NCBI GenBank assembly: GCA_965206125.1
Contig: CBDBIN010000046.1
Coordinates: forward strand, 496,001-560,000
DNA length: 64,000 bases
Direction: 5' to 3'
Origin: CAXWPM01 sp965206125
GTDB taxonomy: Bacteria; Acidobacteriota; Terriglobia; 20CM-2-55-15
In this document: positions 1 to 7,849 of the stretch, in pieces
Numbering within the stretch: position 1 is the stretch's first letter
Layout: every line of letters starts with the position of its first letter
Position numbers and translations under genes: made by a program
The notes under the pieces: model-generated
What the model saw: only the letters and a program-made list of their open reading frames with translations
Databases searched by the model: none
What the model was told of the DNA's origin: nothing

Positions 1-464
1 GCCTCGATAGCCGACGCGGATGCTGATGCCACGTCCGCGGGATCGACGACGCCGGGCTTCGCACGGTTGTTTGCCTCATCGATCGCCGGGTCCTTCACGT
101 CCCCATCTGACCCGGAGCCTGTCGCGGCCGACATCGCGGTCTGGCCTGTGGCGGGCGCTATCGGTTGGTCGCCGGCCCACGGGAACCGCACGATCAGGGT
201 GAGTACGATGGCCCCGGCTCCGGCCACAACCGCTCCACGTGCCAGCCATCCTCGCACGATCCGCGGGGCACGATACGCCCGCTCCAGTTGCTGACCGAAG
301 TAGGCCGACACGAGGCGGTCGACCTGACGATATTCCTCGATTTCGGTTCGGCACGCCTCACACGTGTCGGCATGCGACCGGATTCGGGTTCGCGTTTCCG
401 CGTCGGACTGGTCGGAGAGGTAATCCTCCAAACGCGTCTCCACCCATTGGCAATCGGTCTTCAT
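1..464 (-). CDS. Zinc-finger anti-sigma factor, partial (runs off the window)
   Basis: The reading frame is open from an ATG at 464 to the window edge (154 codons), so the C-terminus is missing. Near the N-terminus is the zinc-binding anti-sigma pattern: C5, then H31-x3-C35-x2-C38. A single hydrophobic segment follows at about residues 72-90 (GAVVAGAGAIVLTLIV), then a Ser/Ala/Asp-rich tail. This suits an inner-membrane protein with a cytoplasmic N-terminal domain that holds an ECF sigma factor. The ATG overlaps the TGA of the upstream sigma gene (ATGA), so the two are translationally coupled. The partner is therefore almost certainly that sigma factor. The signal sensed by the C-terminal part cannot be judged from this fragment. 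Confidence 0.85.
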   Translation of the reverse strand, partial: MKTDCQWVETRLEDYLSDQSDAETRTRIRSHADTCEACRTEIEEYRQVDRLVSAYFGQQLERAYRAPRIVRGWLARGAVVAGAGAIVLTLIVRFPWAGDQPIAPATGQTAMSAATGSGSDGDVKDPAIDEANNRAKPGVVDPADVASASASAIE

Positions 465-1051
465 TTCTTGAGGCTCCTTTTGAGCCGCTTTCTTCCGTAG
501 AAGATCCGCGACTTGACGGTTCCCTCGGGAATCTCGAGGATTCCTGCGATCTCCGGGATCGTCAGGCCCTCTGCAGCCAGCATCAACAACGGCACCCGAA
601 ACTCGTCCGGCAGCCTTTGAATGTGCTTTTCCACGTCCAGTATGGCTTCTCGATCGAAATCGCCGGATGGGTCGGCCGGATCGAATGGAATCGGTTTTCC
701 CGAACCATCCTGGCGCTCGAGGTCGCCGAACAACATCCACCGCTTCAGTGTCCGGACGAAGCTGCGCCTGTGGTTGATCGCAACCCGAACCACGATGCGC
801 GCCAGCCAGACCCTCAGAGGGCAGTCCCCCCGAAACCTGTCCAAACCCCGGTAGCCGCGCATCAGCGCCTCCTGGACGACGTCCTCGGCGTCGTGAACGT
901 TCCGGGTCGAGGCGACAGCGATCCGCATCAGGTATGGCCGATGTTCGCGTACCGCTGCGTCGAAATCAATTTCGGCCGCCATCGTGTCGCTTGTTTCCGG
1001 ACGGTCCGGCTTGTCTTTGTCTAAGACACTGTCGGGAGCCAAAGAGTTCAC
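461..1051 (-). CDS. ECF-family RNA polymerase sigma factor
   Basis: The 196-residue product has both conserved regions of a group 4 (ECF) sigma factor. Region 2 spans about residues 34-100 and includes DAEDVVQEALMRGYRG. Region 4 spans about 139-193 and includes the helix-turn-helix IPEIAGILEIPEGTVKSRIF. It directs core RNA polymerase to a specific promoter set. The listed start is GTG; an internal ATG at 982 would give 173 residues and drop a charged N-terminal tail that the family does not need, so the start is uncertain. The 3' end overlaps the anti-sigma gene by four bases, a typical sigma/anti-sigma pair. The target regulon is not visible here. Confidence 0.93.
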   Translation of the reverse strand: MNSLAPDSVLDKDKPDRPETSDTMAAEIDFDAAVREHRPYLMRIAVASTRNVHDAEDVVQEALMRGYRGLDRFRGDCPLRVWLARIVVRVAINHRRSFVRTLKRWMLFGDLERQDGSGKPIPFDPADPSGDFDREAILDVEKHIQRLPDEFRVPLLMLAAEGLTIPEIAGILEIPEGTVKSRIFYGRKRLKRSLKK

Positions 1052-1117
1052 CGGGGGTTCAAGGGAGGGAATACGACTGGCCTAAAGACCGGCCATTTCG
1101 TTGAAAACAGATAACTT

Positions 1118-3085
1118 CTACTGGTAGCCGGGCTGAAGATCTTCCAGTTTCTTGCGGACCTCATCGCGTTCCTCCTCTTCCTCGGCCAGCTCCAGAGACC
1201 GTTCGTAGGCGGCCCGCGCCTCATCAACCCGTCCGCTCTGGAGGTACACATCCCCCAGGTGTTCGTGAATCGTCGGATCGCTGCCCGAAAACAGAAGAGC
1301 CCGTTTGAGGTACTGTTCGGCCAATTCCAGTTGCTCCAGCCGGAAATACACCCAGCCGAGGCTGTCCAGGTAGGCTCCATTGATCGGGTCGGAATCGACT
1401 GCCTTCTGGACCATCTCCAGCGCTTCGTCCAGCTTCGTGTCATTGTCGGCGAGCATGTAGCCCAGGTAGTTCAGCACCGCAGGGTTGTCGGCATTAATTT
1501 CCAAGGCCCTGCGGAAAGCGTTCTCAGCGCTTCCGTATTCCTTCTGCCTCTCGTAGAGCGCGCCTTGCAGAAAGTGGACCTGTTCGTCCTGATCGAACTT
1601 CGCCCGCGCTTCGTCAAGCACGTCCTGCGCCGCCCCGAAATTCTTTTCCCTCTGATGGATTCCGATGATCGCAGCGTAGATTTCCGTATCGGGTTCGGGG
1701 TCGGCCAGTTCCCTCAGTATTCGAACACCCTCATCGGGTTCCCCCTGCTCGGCGATCAGGTCTGCCCGCTGGACGCGCAGTTGCCGATTGTCGGGAAACT
1801 CGGCCACAGCCGCTTCGGCTAGATTGAGCGCCCGCTCGATTTCGTCCGCGGCCCGATAGGTATCGACGATGTAGGTATCGATCGTGCCGTCCCGGTCTCG
1901 GATGATCTCCTTGATGCGGCCGAACGCTTCCGCGGCCTCGTCGTATCGCTCCAGCAGGGAGTTCAATATTCCTAAGTGGGTCAGGAAAACACGCCGGTTT
2001 CGCCGCTCGCCTCCGGTGTACCTGTTGTTGAGATTTGCGGTGTCGTCCAGAAGCCGATTGATGCCATCTATTGCCTCGGTGAACCGGCCCGAGTCGCGGT
2101 TGAGCAAAGCCAGGTTGAACTGAATCTCTGCGCTGTCCGGGACCAGTTCCACCGCCCGCTCCATGTGCTTCCGCGCTTCGTCGTAGCGCATCTGCTCCTG
2201 GAGTATCTGCGCCAGCCGCAAGCGGACCGTCGGGTCGTCGGGCGTACGTTCCACCAGCAGGATATAGCGTTCACCGGCCTCTTCCATGCGGCCGGCGAGA
2301 AACAGCGCCTGTGCGAGCGCGCTAAGAAGTTCCCTGTCGAGCGGGTCCAGCTCCGATGCCCTCTCGAAGGCATCCGCCGCCTTGTCGAAGTCCTCGACGA
2401 ATGCGAACGCTTCGCCCAGCGTCGCCCAAGCCGTATCCGAGTCGGGTTGGGCGTCCGTGAATTCGCTCAATATCGCGATGGCTTCTTCGACGTTGCCCGC
2501 CTCCATCTGCAGTTCCGCCAGAGCTATGGCGCCCTGCTCGGAATCCGGCATGATATCGAGGAAATCCCGATACACCTCGGTGGCTCGTTCGGGCTCGTTC
2601 TTGAACCGGTACAGCTGTCCCAGTGTCAGGTATGCCTGTCGCTCCCTGGGATTCAGCCGGACGGTATTTTCCAACGCCTCGATGGCGCGGTCGACGATTT
2701 CCGGGTTGGCTCCCTGTACGGACCCGATGTTGCTGATCATGCTGACAAACAGCGAACTCAACAATCGGTGCGCCTCGATGTTATCCGCGTCGGCGCGAGC
2801 GGCCCGTTCCGCGTATTCCAGCGCGTCGGTGAATTGACCGTGCTGCATGTAACCGGCCGCGATCTCGGAATAGATCGTCGAATTCGTCGGGTCCATCTCG
2901 AGGGCCTGCTGGTAGGCCGCTAGAGCCCCCTGCCAGTTGCCGTTCGCCTCGAGCACCTTCGCCCTGCCGAAGTGGAAGTATCCTTCGGCCCGGTCCGATG
3001 CGGCCTGCTGGGCCTTGAGTGGCCCGGGAACGAACAGCGCGCACAACAAGAGTCCAAGAACCGTCTTTTTCATTCTGATGTCCAT
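1118..3085 (-). CDS. Exported tetratricopeptide-repeat protein
   Basis: This 655-residue protein consists almost entirely of tetratricopeptide repeats. The N-terminus has a signal peptide (MKKTVLGLLLCALFVPG, then a likely cut after LKA). Helical pairs of about 34 residues follow, with recurring A-x3-Y-x-x-A-L/A-E-x-N/D-P signatures such as WQGALAAYQQALEMDPTN and YDEARKHMERAVELVP. TPR arrays are protein-binding scaffolds, so this is likely a periplasmic or outer-membrane-associated assembly protein. The partner is unknown. The second Met (3073) gives the cleaner signal peptide and may be the true start. A good sigma70-like promoter lies just upstream. It is separated from the ECF sigma gene by 66 bp. 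Confidence 0.85.
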   Translation of the reverse strand: MDIRMKKTVLGLLLCALFVPGPLKAQQAASDRAEGYFHFGRAKVLEANGNWQGALAAYQQALEMDPTNSTIYSEIAAGYMQHGQFTDALEYAERAARADADNIEAHRLLSSLFVSMISNIGSVQGANPEIVDRAIEALENTVRLNPRERQAYLTLGQLYRFKNEPERATEVYRDFLDIMPDSEQGAIALAELQMEAGNVEEAIAILSEFTDAQPDSDTAWATLGEAFAFVEDFDKAADAFERASELDPLDRELLSALAQALFLAGRMEEAGERYILLVERTPDDPTVRLRLAQILQEQMRYDEARKHMERAVELVPDSAEIQFNLALLNRDSGRFTEAIDGINRLLDDTANLNNRYTGGERRNRRVFLTHLGILNSLLERYDEAAEAFGRIKEIIRDRDGTIDTYIVDTYRAADEIERALNLAEAAVAEFPDNRQLRVQRADLIAEQGEPDEGVRILRELADPEPDTEIYAAIIGIHQREKNFGAAQDVLDEARAKFDQDEQVHFLQGALYERQKEYGSAENAFRRALEINADNPAVLNYLGYMLADNDTKLDEALEMVQKAVDSDPINGAYLDSLGWVYFRLEQLELAEQYLKRALLFSGSDPTIHEHLGDVYLQSGRVDEARAAYERSLELAEEEEERDEVRKKLEDLQPGYQ

Positions 3086-3107
3086 CTATAATCCGCGAAT
3101 TGAGGCC

Positions 3108-3135
3108 ATTATATGCCGTTCCCGCCGGATGTTCA
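3108..3135 (-). promoter_or_regulatory. Predicted sigma70-type promoter of the TPR gene
   Basis: On the minus strand a perfect TATAAT (3113-3108) is preceded, after a 16-bp spacer, by TGAACA (3135-3130), four of six matches to the -35 consensus. Transcription would start near 3101, about 16 bases before the first possible start codon of the TPR gene. The match is by eye only. Confidence 0.5.
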
Positions 3136-3181
3136 TGTATAGATTGGACTCGGCGGGAGTGTTTCCGGAAGCGAGCCATAA

Positions 3182-3544
3182 CAGAACCGGGAGAGGTAGC
3201 GACCGGGTAACACCGTTCCAAAACCGATCAGAATGCCAACCCCGTCGCTACCGCTCTGGGTTCTGACAATCAAAGCGGTAAGCAGAACCGGGAGAGGTAG
3301 CGACCGGGTAACACCGTTCCAAAACCGATCAGAATGCCAACCCCGTCGCTACCGCTCTGGGTTCTGACAATCAAAGCGGTAAGCAGAACCGGGAGAGGTA
3401 GCGACCGGGTAACACCGTTCCAAAACCGATCAGAATGCCAACCCGTCGCTACCGCTCTGGGTTCTGACAATCAAAGCGGTGAGCAGAACCGGGAGAGGTA
3501 GCGACCGGGTATCGCCGTTCGGAGATAGGTCAGAATGCCACCCG
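3182..3544. repeat. Tandem array of a 101-bp palindromic (REP-like) unit, about 3.6 copies
   Basis: Units begin at 3182, 3283, 3384 and 3484 (spacings 101, 101 and 100 bp). The first three are nearly identical. The last is diverged and stops at the purH stop codon. Each unit holds two inverted arms: CAGAACCGGGAGAGGTAGCG near its start, and the complement of a close variant (CAGAACCCAGAGCGGTAGCG) about 57 bp further on. Each unit could therefore fold into a long imperfect hairpin. The same arm sequence recurs as an inverted pair at 50911-51010. This array fills the whole gap between the TPR gene and purH. I see no gene in it; the short open frames here are only the repeat read through. Confidence 0.9.
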
Positions 3545-5128
3545 TCAGTGTTTGAAATGGCGCGTGTCGGTCATCACCATCGCGAGGCCGTGCTCTTCGG
3601 CGGCCTGGATCACCTCTTCGTCTCGCCGCGATCCACCGGGTTGGATGATCGCACGCACGCCGGCCTTTGCAGCCTCGTCCACACCGTCTCGGAAGGGGAA
3701 GAAGGCGTCGGACGCGAGCACGGCGCCCTCGGCCCCTGGACGCGCCTTGTCTACGCTCAGGCGGACTGAATCGACACGGCTCATCTGCCCAGCGCCGACT
3801 CCCACCGTCCGGCCGCCGCGCGCCAGAACGATCGCGTTCGACTTGACGTGCCGGGACACTCGCCAGGCGAAGTGGAGGTCCCGCCACTCTTCATCCGTGG
3901 GCTTTCGCGAAGTGACCGTCCGGATCGAGCTGCCCGAGAGTTCGTCGGAGTCGTCGACGCTCTGGACGAGCAACCCACCGGCGACGTTGCGGATTTCCAT
4001 CCCCCGCACGCCGGGCGAATCGGCCTTCGCGCCGGTTCTGAGAAGGCGGAGGTTCCTTTTTGCAGCGAACAGGGCCGCAGCCTCCGGGTCGACTTCGGGC
4101 GCGACGACAGCCTCTACGAAAATCTTGGCCATCTCTTCCGCAGTCGCGGAATCCAGCGTCCTGTTGACCGCGATCACGGATCCGAACGCAGAGACGGGGT
4201 CGGATTCGAGCGCGCTGAGGTAGGCCTCGCGAAGATCGTTACCCAGGGCGGTGCCGCACGGATTCGTGTGTTTGATGATGGCGCAGGCGGGCTCGTCGAA
4301 CTCCTGGATGAGGCCCCATGCGGCCTGGATATCCACGAGGTTGTTATAGGAGAGTTCCTTGCCCTGAAGCTGCTCGGCCGCCGCCATCCCGAAGGCGGCA
4401 CCCGATCCCCAGCCGTAGAACGCAGCGCGCTGGTGCGGGTTCTCGCCGTAGCGAAGACCCGAGAGCTTGCGCAAGTCCATGAACATTCGGTCCGGGAATT
4501 CGGGATCTTCGGGCAGCTGAAAGAGTTTGCCATCGGTCTTCACGCCGGACAGATACTGGGCAATCGCTCCATCGTACTGGGCCGTGTGGACGAAGGCCTT
4601 CTGAGCGAGTTCGAGCAACAGAGCGGCCGACAACTTGCAGTCGGTTTGCCGCATCTGGTCGAGCACCCGGCCATAGTCCCCGGGATCGGTGACGACGGCG
4701 ACATCGCGAAAGTTCTTGGCCCCGGCCCGGATCATTGAGGGGCCGCCGATGTCGATGTTCTCGACAACCTGGTCGAAGACCACGTCCGGGAGTTCAGTGG
4801 TTTCGACGAACGGGTACAGGTTTGTGCAGACCAGATCGATCGTCCCGATGCCGTGTTCGCCCAGCTGCCGAATGTCGTCGGAATTGTCCCGCCGCGCCAA
4901 CACTCCGGCGTGAACGTTCGGGTGTAGGGTCTTGACACGGCCATCCATCATTTCGGGAAACCCGGTCAGTTCGGACACGTCGGTTACCTTGATGCCCTCG
5001 TCACGAAGCCGCCTGGCCGTGTTGCCCGTGGACACGATCCCAACTCCGAGTTCGGCAAGGCCGCCGGCGAACTCAGCAATTCCGCTCTTGTCGAAAACAC
5101 TGATCAGCGCGCGTTCTATTCGATTCAA
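3545..5128 (-). CDS. purH: Bifunctional AICAR transformylase / IMP cyclohydrolase
   Basis: The protein is 527 residues, the usual PurH length. It catalyses the last two steps of purine synthesis: formylation of AICAR with 10-formyl-tetrahydrofolate, then ring closure to IMP. The N-terminal MGS-like cyclohydrolase domain opens with ALISVFDKSGIAEFA and includes MMDGRVKTLHPNVHAG. The C-terminal transformylase domain contains the catalytic KHTNPCG signature and ends ..DTRHFKH, as the family does. The start is TTG at 5128, preceded by a GGAGA Shine-Dalgarno sequence; no better ATG is available. It stands alone here, with a palindromic repeat array immediately downstream. Confidence 0.97.
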   Translation of the reverse strand: MNRIERALISVFDKSGIAEFAGGLAELGVGIVSTGNTARRLRDEGIKVTDVSELTGFPEMMDGRVKTLHPNVHAGVLARRDNSDDIRQLGEHGIGTIDLVCTNLYPFVETTELPDVVFDQVVENIDIGGPSMIRAGAKNFRDVAVVTDPGDYGRVLDQMRQTDCKLSAALLLELAQKAFVHTAQYDGAIAQYLSGVKTDGKLFQLPEDPEFPDRMFMDLRKLSGLRYGENPHQRAAFYGWGSGAAFGMAAAEQLQGKELSYNNLVDIQAAWGLIQEFDEPACAIIKHTNPCGTALGNDLREAYLSALESDPVSAFGSVIAVNRTLDSATAEEMAKIFVEAVVAPEVDPEAAALFAAKRNLRLLRTGAKADSPGVRGMEIRNVAGGLLVQSVDDSDELSGSSIRTVTSRKPTDEEWRDLHFAWRVSRHVKSNAIVLARGGRTVGVGAGQMSRVDSVRLSVDKARPGAEGAVLASDAFFPFRDGVDEAAKAGVRAIIQPGGSRRDEEVIQAAEEHGLAMVMTDTRHFKH

Positions 5129-5164
5129 AAATCTTCTCCGCTGTTGATCGTCTGTTAGTGCTGG

Positions 5165-5746
5165 CTATTGCCCGCCGGCCGCCGTCCAGATGTAGAACCA
5201 GACGTTCGCAACGTCGCTGACGGCATGGGAATAGGCGATAGACGCCATCCCGAATTCCGGAGACAATTCGATCTGTTCGGACCGGTTGGGTAGCTGGGAG
5301 GTTTGTCGGTATCGCGCGGCCAGTCGCTCGCGTTCAGCGGCGCGTTCCGACAGGTAGCGCCCGAGATCTCCCTCGATGATGGCGGAGTGGTAACCGTAGA
5401 AGACGACCGCGAACTTGGGTGACTGAGCCTGGATCAGGCGATCCATGCCCGGATCGTTCGCGGCCGCGGCGGCGCATCCGGCATCTCTCAACGCTGCAAC
5501 CGCACGCCCGGGATTGCCGTCGCGGTCGGCAAACTCCGCGACCGCCCTTTCCACCGCCTCTCGGAGCGGCAGGACCTCACAGGGCCGGCCGACTACGGGT
5601 GCCATGTCCGACAGCAGTCGACCGAGGGCATCGGGCAGCGCTTTTTCTGCGTGGCCGAAAATCTCACGGTAGGTCGATTCCGGCCAGGCTTGGGCGGGGC
5701 CGGGGAACGCGACCATCAACATCGTGATCAGCAGTGCGCTTCGCAT
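5165..5746 (-). CDS. Small exported protein of unknown function, possibly zinc-dependent phospholipase/S1-P1 nuclease-like
   Basis: From the ATG at 5746 this is a 193-residue protein with a clear signal peptide (MRSALLITMLMVAFPGPAQA). The longer frame, reaching 5890, would run into selA on the other strand and hide the signal peptide, so I reject it. The mature protein would start with Trp21, followed by H32, then H120 (FYGYHS) and H174-x3-D178 (AYSHAVSD). An N-terminal Trp after signal cleavage plus scattered His and an HxxxD pair resembles zinc-dependent phospholipase C and S1/P1 nucleases, but it is short for them and I see no full ligand set. The function is therefore open. Its stop lies 37 bp upstream of the purH start on the same strand. 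Confidence 0.6.
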   Translation of the reverse strand: MRSALLITMLMVAFPGPAQAWPESTYREIFGHAEKALPDALGRLLSDMAPVVGRPCEVLPLREAVERAVAEFADRDGNPGRAVAALRDAGCAAAAANDPGMDRLIQAQSPKFAVVFYGYHSAIIEGDLGRYLSERAAERERLAARYRQTSQLPNRSEQIELSPEFGMASIAYSHAVSDVANVWFYIWTAAGGQ

Positions 5747-5852
5747 GTCGAATCCGTGAACCCAACAGTATGAACGAGCGTGACGGTAGAAGTGGTCCAT
5801 TCGGTTGCTGCGTTCGATTGTAAACCGGTCTTCGCTGTGCTGAAATAGCCGC

Positions 5853-7232
5853 ATGGAGGCACTCCGAAACATCCCTCCCGTCAACGACATCCTGCTTTCA
5901 ACGGAGTTGGCCGGATTCGGTCCGGTGCTTGACCAGCCCTTCGTTCAGTCGATGCTCGGCGAGTTGCTCGCCCAAACCCGTGAGCGATTGCGCTCCGACG
6001 GCACCGGCATGACTCGCGAGCGGCTGACCCGGGAGTTGGCCCGCGACCTCGCTCGGCGGATCGATGCCTTGCTCAGCCCGTCGCTCAGGCATGTGATCAA
6101 TGCGACCGGCGTTGTGTTGCACACGAACCTGGGACGGGCGCCCCTGTCACGGGCTGCGCTCGAACATGCCGGTCGTGTCAGCGCCGGCTACTCGAACCTC
6201 GAATTCGACTTGGAAACAGGTAGGCGCGGCAAGCGTGACGCCCACGTTGAGGGTCTTCTCAGGGGATTGCTCGATTGCGAGGCGGCCATCGTCGTCAACA
6301 ACAACGCTGCCGCAGTCCTGCTCGCGCTCAACACCTTGGCAGACGGTGGTGAGGTCGTAGCCTCACGGGGAGAGCAGGTCGAAATCGGTGGATCCTTTCG
6401 GATACCGGACGTGATGACCAAGAGCGGCGCCGTTCTTCGCGAGGTCGGTGCGACAAATCGGACCCGGATCGCCGACTACGAAGCGGCGATCGGACCCGAG
6501 ACCCGGCTCCTGTTGAGAGTGCACCCCAGCAACTTCCGTACGATCGGTTTTACCGAGCGGCCGGGACTGGACGAGTTCGTCGAACTCGGCCGTCGCCACA
6601 AGGTCCCGACGTTCGATGATCTGGGCAGCGGCTGCATGCTCGACATGGCCCGACTGGGCGTCGATGACGAACCGCTGCCTGCCGACAGTCTCCGTGCGGG
6701 TGTCGACCTGGTGTGCTTCAGCGGGGACAAGCTACTCGGTGGCCCTCAGGCGGGCATCCTGGCGGGAAGGCGGGATCTGGTCGACCGACTGCGGCGGAAT
6801 TCCCTTTTCCGTGCGCTCCGGGTCGATAAGCTGACCCTGGCCACCCTTGAGGTCGTGTTGCTGGCGTACCTGCGCGGAGAACTTCGGGAGATTCCGGTCT
6901 GGCGTGCACTGCTCGAGAGCGAGGATGTCCTGAAGACCCGTGCCGAGGTGCTGGCAGAGCGATTGGGCGGCACCGCCAATGTCCGCTCGATGGCATCGCT
7001 CGTGGGCGGTGGGTCGGTTCCCGAGTTCGACCTGCCTTCCTGGGGTCTCGTGATCGATCCGGCTCCCGCTTCAGCCGAATCTTTGCAGGGGAGGTTGCGC
7101 GGGACCGACCCCCCCGTCATCGTCCGGATCGAAGACGACCACGTCCTGCTGGATCTGAGAACCGTCGCCGACGAGGAAGAGGACTCGCTGGTTTCAGCCC
7201 TGCGAAGTGTCATGATTGACCAGGAGGGTTGA
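5853..7232 (+). CDS. selA: L-seryl-tRNA(Sec) selenium transferase
   Basis: The 459-residue protein matches SelA in length and motifs. It is a PLP-dependent enzyme that converts seryl-tRNA(Sec) to selenocysteinyl-tRNA(Sec) using selenophosphate. The N-terminal region has the typical NDILLSTEL..PFVQSML pattern. The core has VINATGVVLHTNLGRAPLS, and the PLP lysine lies in SGDKLLGGPQAG (K293). The start ATG at 5853 fits the conserved N-terminus. Its presence implies a selenocysteine pathway (selB, selC and selD expected elsewhere; none is in this window) and at least one selenoprotein. It is convergent with efp, with only 26 bp between their ends. Confidence 0.96.
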   Translation: MEALRNIPPVNDILLSTELAGFGPVLDQPFVQSMLGELLAQTRERLRSDGTGMTRERLTRELARDLARRIDALLSPSLRHVINATGVVLHTNLGRAPLSRAALEHAGRVSAGYSNLEFDLETGRRGKRDAHVEGLLRGLLDCEAAIVVNNNAAAVLLALNTLADGGEVVASRGEQVEIGGSFRIPDVMTKSGAVLREVGATNRTRIADYEAAIGPETRLLLRVHPSNFRTIGFTERPGLDEFVELGRRHKVPTFDDLGSGCMLDMARLGVDDEPLPADSLRAGVDLVCFSGDKLLGGPQAGILAGRRDLVDRLRRNSLFRALRVDKLTLATLEVVLLAYLRGELREIPVWRALLESEDVLKTRAEVLAERLGGTANVRSMASLVGGGSVPEFDLPSWGLVIDPAPASAESLQGRLRGTDPPVIVRIEDDHVLLDLRTVADEEEDSLVSALRSVMIDQEG

Positions 7233-7258
7233 GGAATCTTCACTCTTTGTCCGGTCCA

Positions 7259-7822
7259 CTATTCCCGGACTCGCTCGAGGTACTTGCCTTCCGTGGTGTC
7301 GACCCGTATCTTCTCGCCTGCCGATATGAAGTGCGGCACTCCGACTACGAGCCCGGTTTCCGTCGTTGCAGGCTTGAGGACGTTTGTGGCAGTCGCCGAG
7401 GGTAGCCCCGGCTCGGTCTCGACGATCTTGAGATCGACCGTCTTGGGTAACTCGATGCCGATGGGACTTTCTTCGTAGAATTCCACCGCTATCTTCGAGT
7501 TGGCGATCAGGTACCGCATCGCGTCTCCGAGGACCTCGGAAGTGAAGTGGATCTGCTCGTAGGACTCCGTGTCCATGAAGTAGTGGGCGCCTCCCTCGCT
7601 GTAGAGGTACTCCATCTCCCTCTGATCGAGGACGGCTTTGTCGACAGAGTCGTCGGATCGGAACTTGTGATCGCTGATCGCGCCCGATCTCAGGTTCTTC
7701 AGCTTCGTCTGCACCATCCCGCGTCCTTTTCCCGGAGTGAGATGCAGAAATTCCACAACCCGAAATAACTCTCCGTTGTGGTTGATGATGTGACCCCGCC
7801 GCAGTTGTGTCGCTTGAATCAT
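7259..7822 (-). CDS. efp: Translation elongation factor P
   Basis: The 187-residue product has the three-barrel EF-P layout. The N-terminal KOW-like domain carries the loop TPGKGRG, whose tip lysine (K32) is the usual site of post-translational modification. An OB domain follows, and the C-terminal half contains GLVVGVPHFISAGEKIRVDT, the conserved EF-P signature. It rescues ribosomes stalled at polyproline stretches. No modification enzyme (epmA, ymfI or earP) is nearby. An ATG start at 7822 fits the family. The Xaa-Pro aminopeptidase gene lies 27 bp upstream on the same strand, so the two are probably co-transcribed. Confidence 0.96.
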   Translation of the reverse strand: MIQATQLRRGHIINHNGELFRVVEFLHLTPGKGRGMVQTKLKNLRSGAISDHKFRSDDSVDKAVLDQREMEYLYSEGGAHYFMDTESYEQIHFTSEVLGDAMRYLIANSKIAVEFYEESPIGIELPKTVDLKIVETEPGLPSATATNVLKPATTETGLVVGVPHFISAGEKIRVDTTEGKYLERVRE

Positions 7823-7849
7823 GTATGAATGCCTTTCGTTGGTGTTTGC

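Noticed and set aside
3182..3544. Possible CRISPR array
   Set aside because: Units are contiguous 101-bp copies with no unique spacers, and each unit is itself palindromic; no cas gene is in the window.
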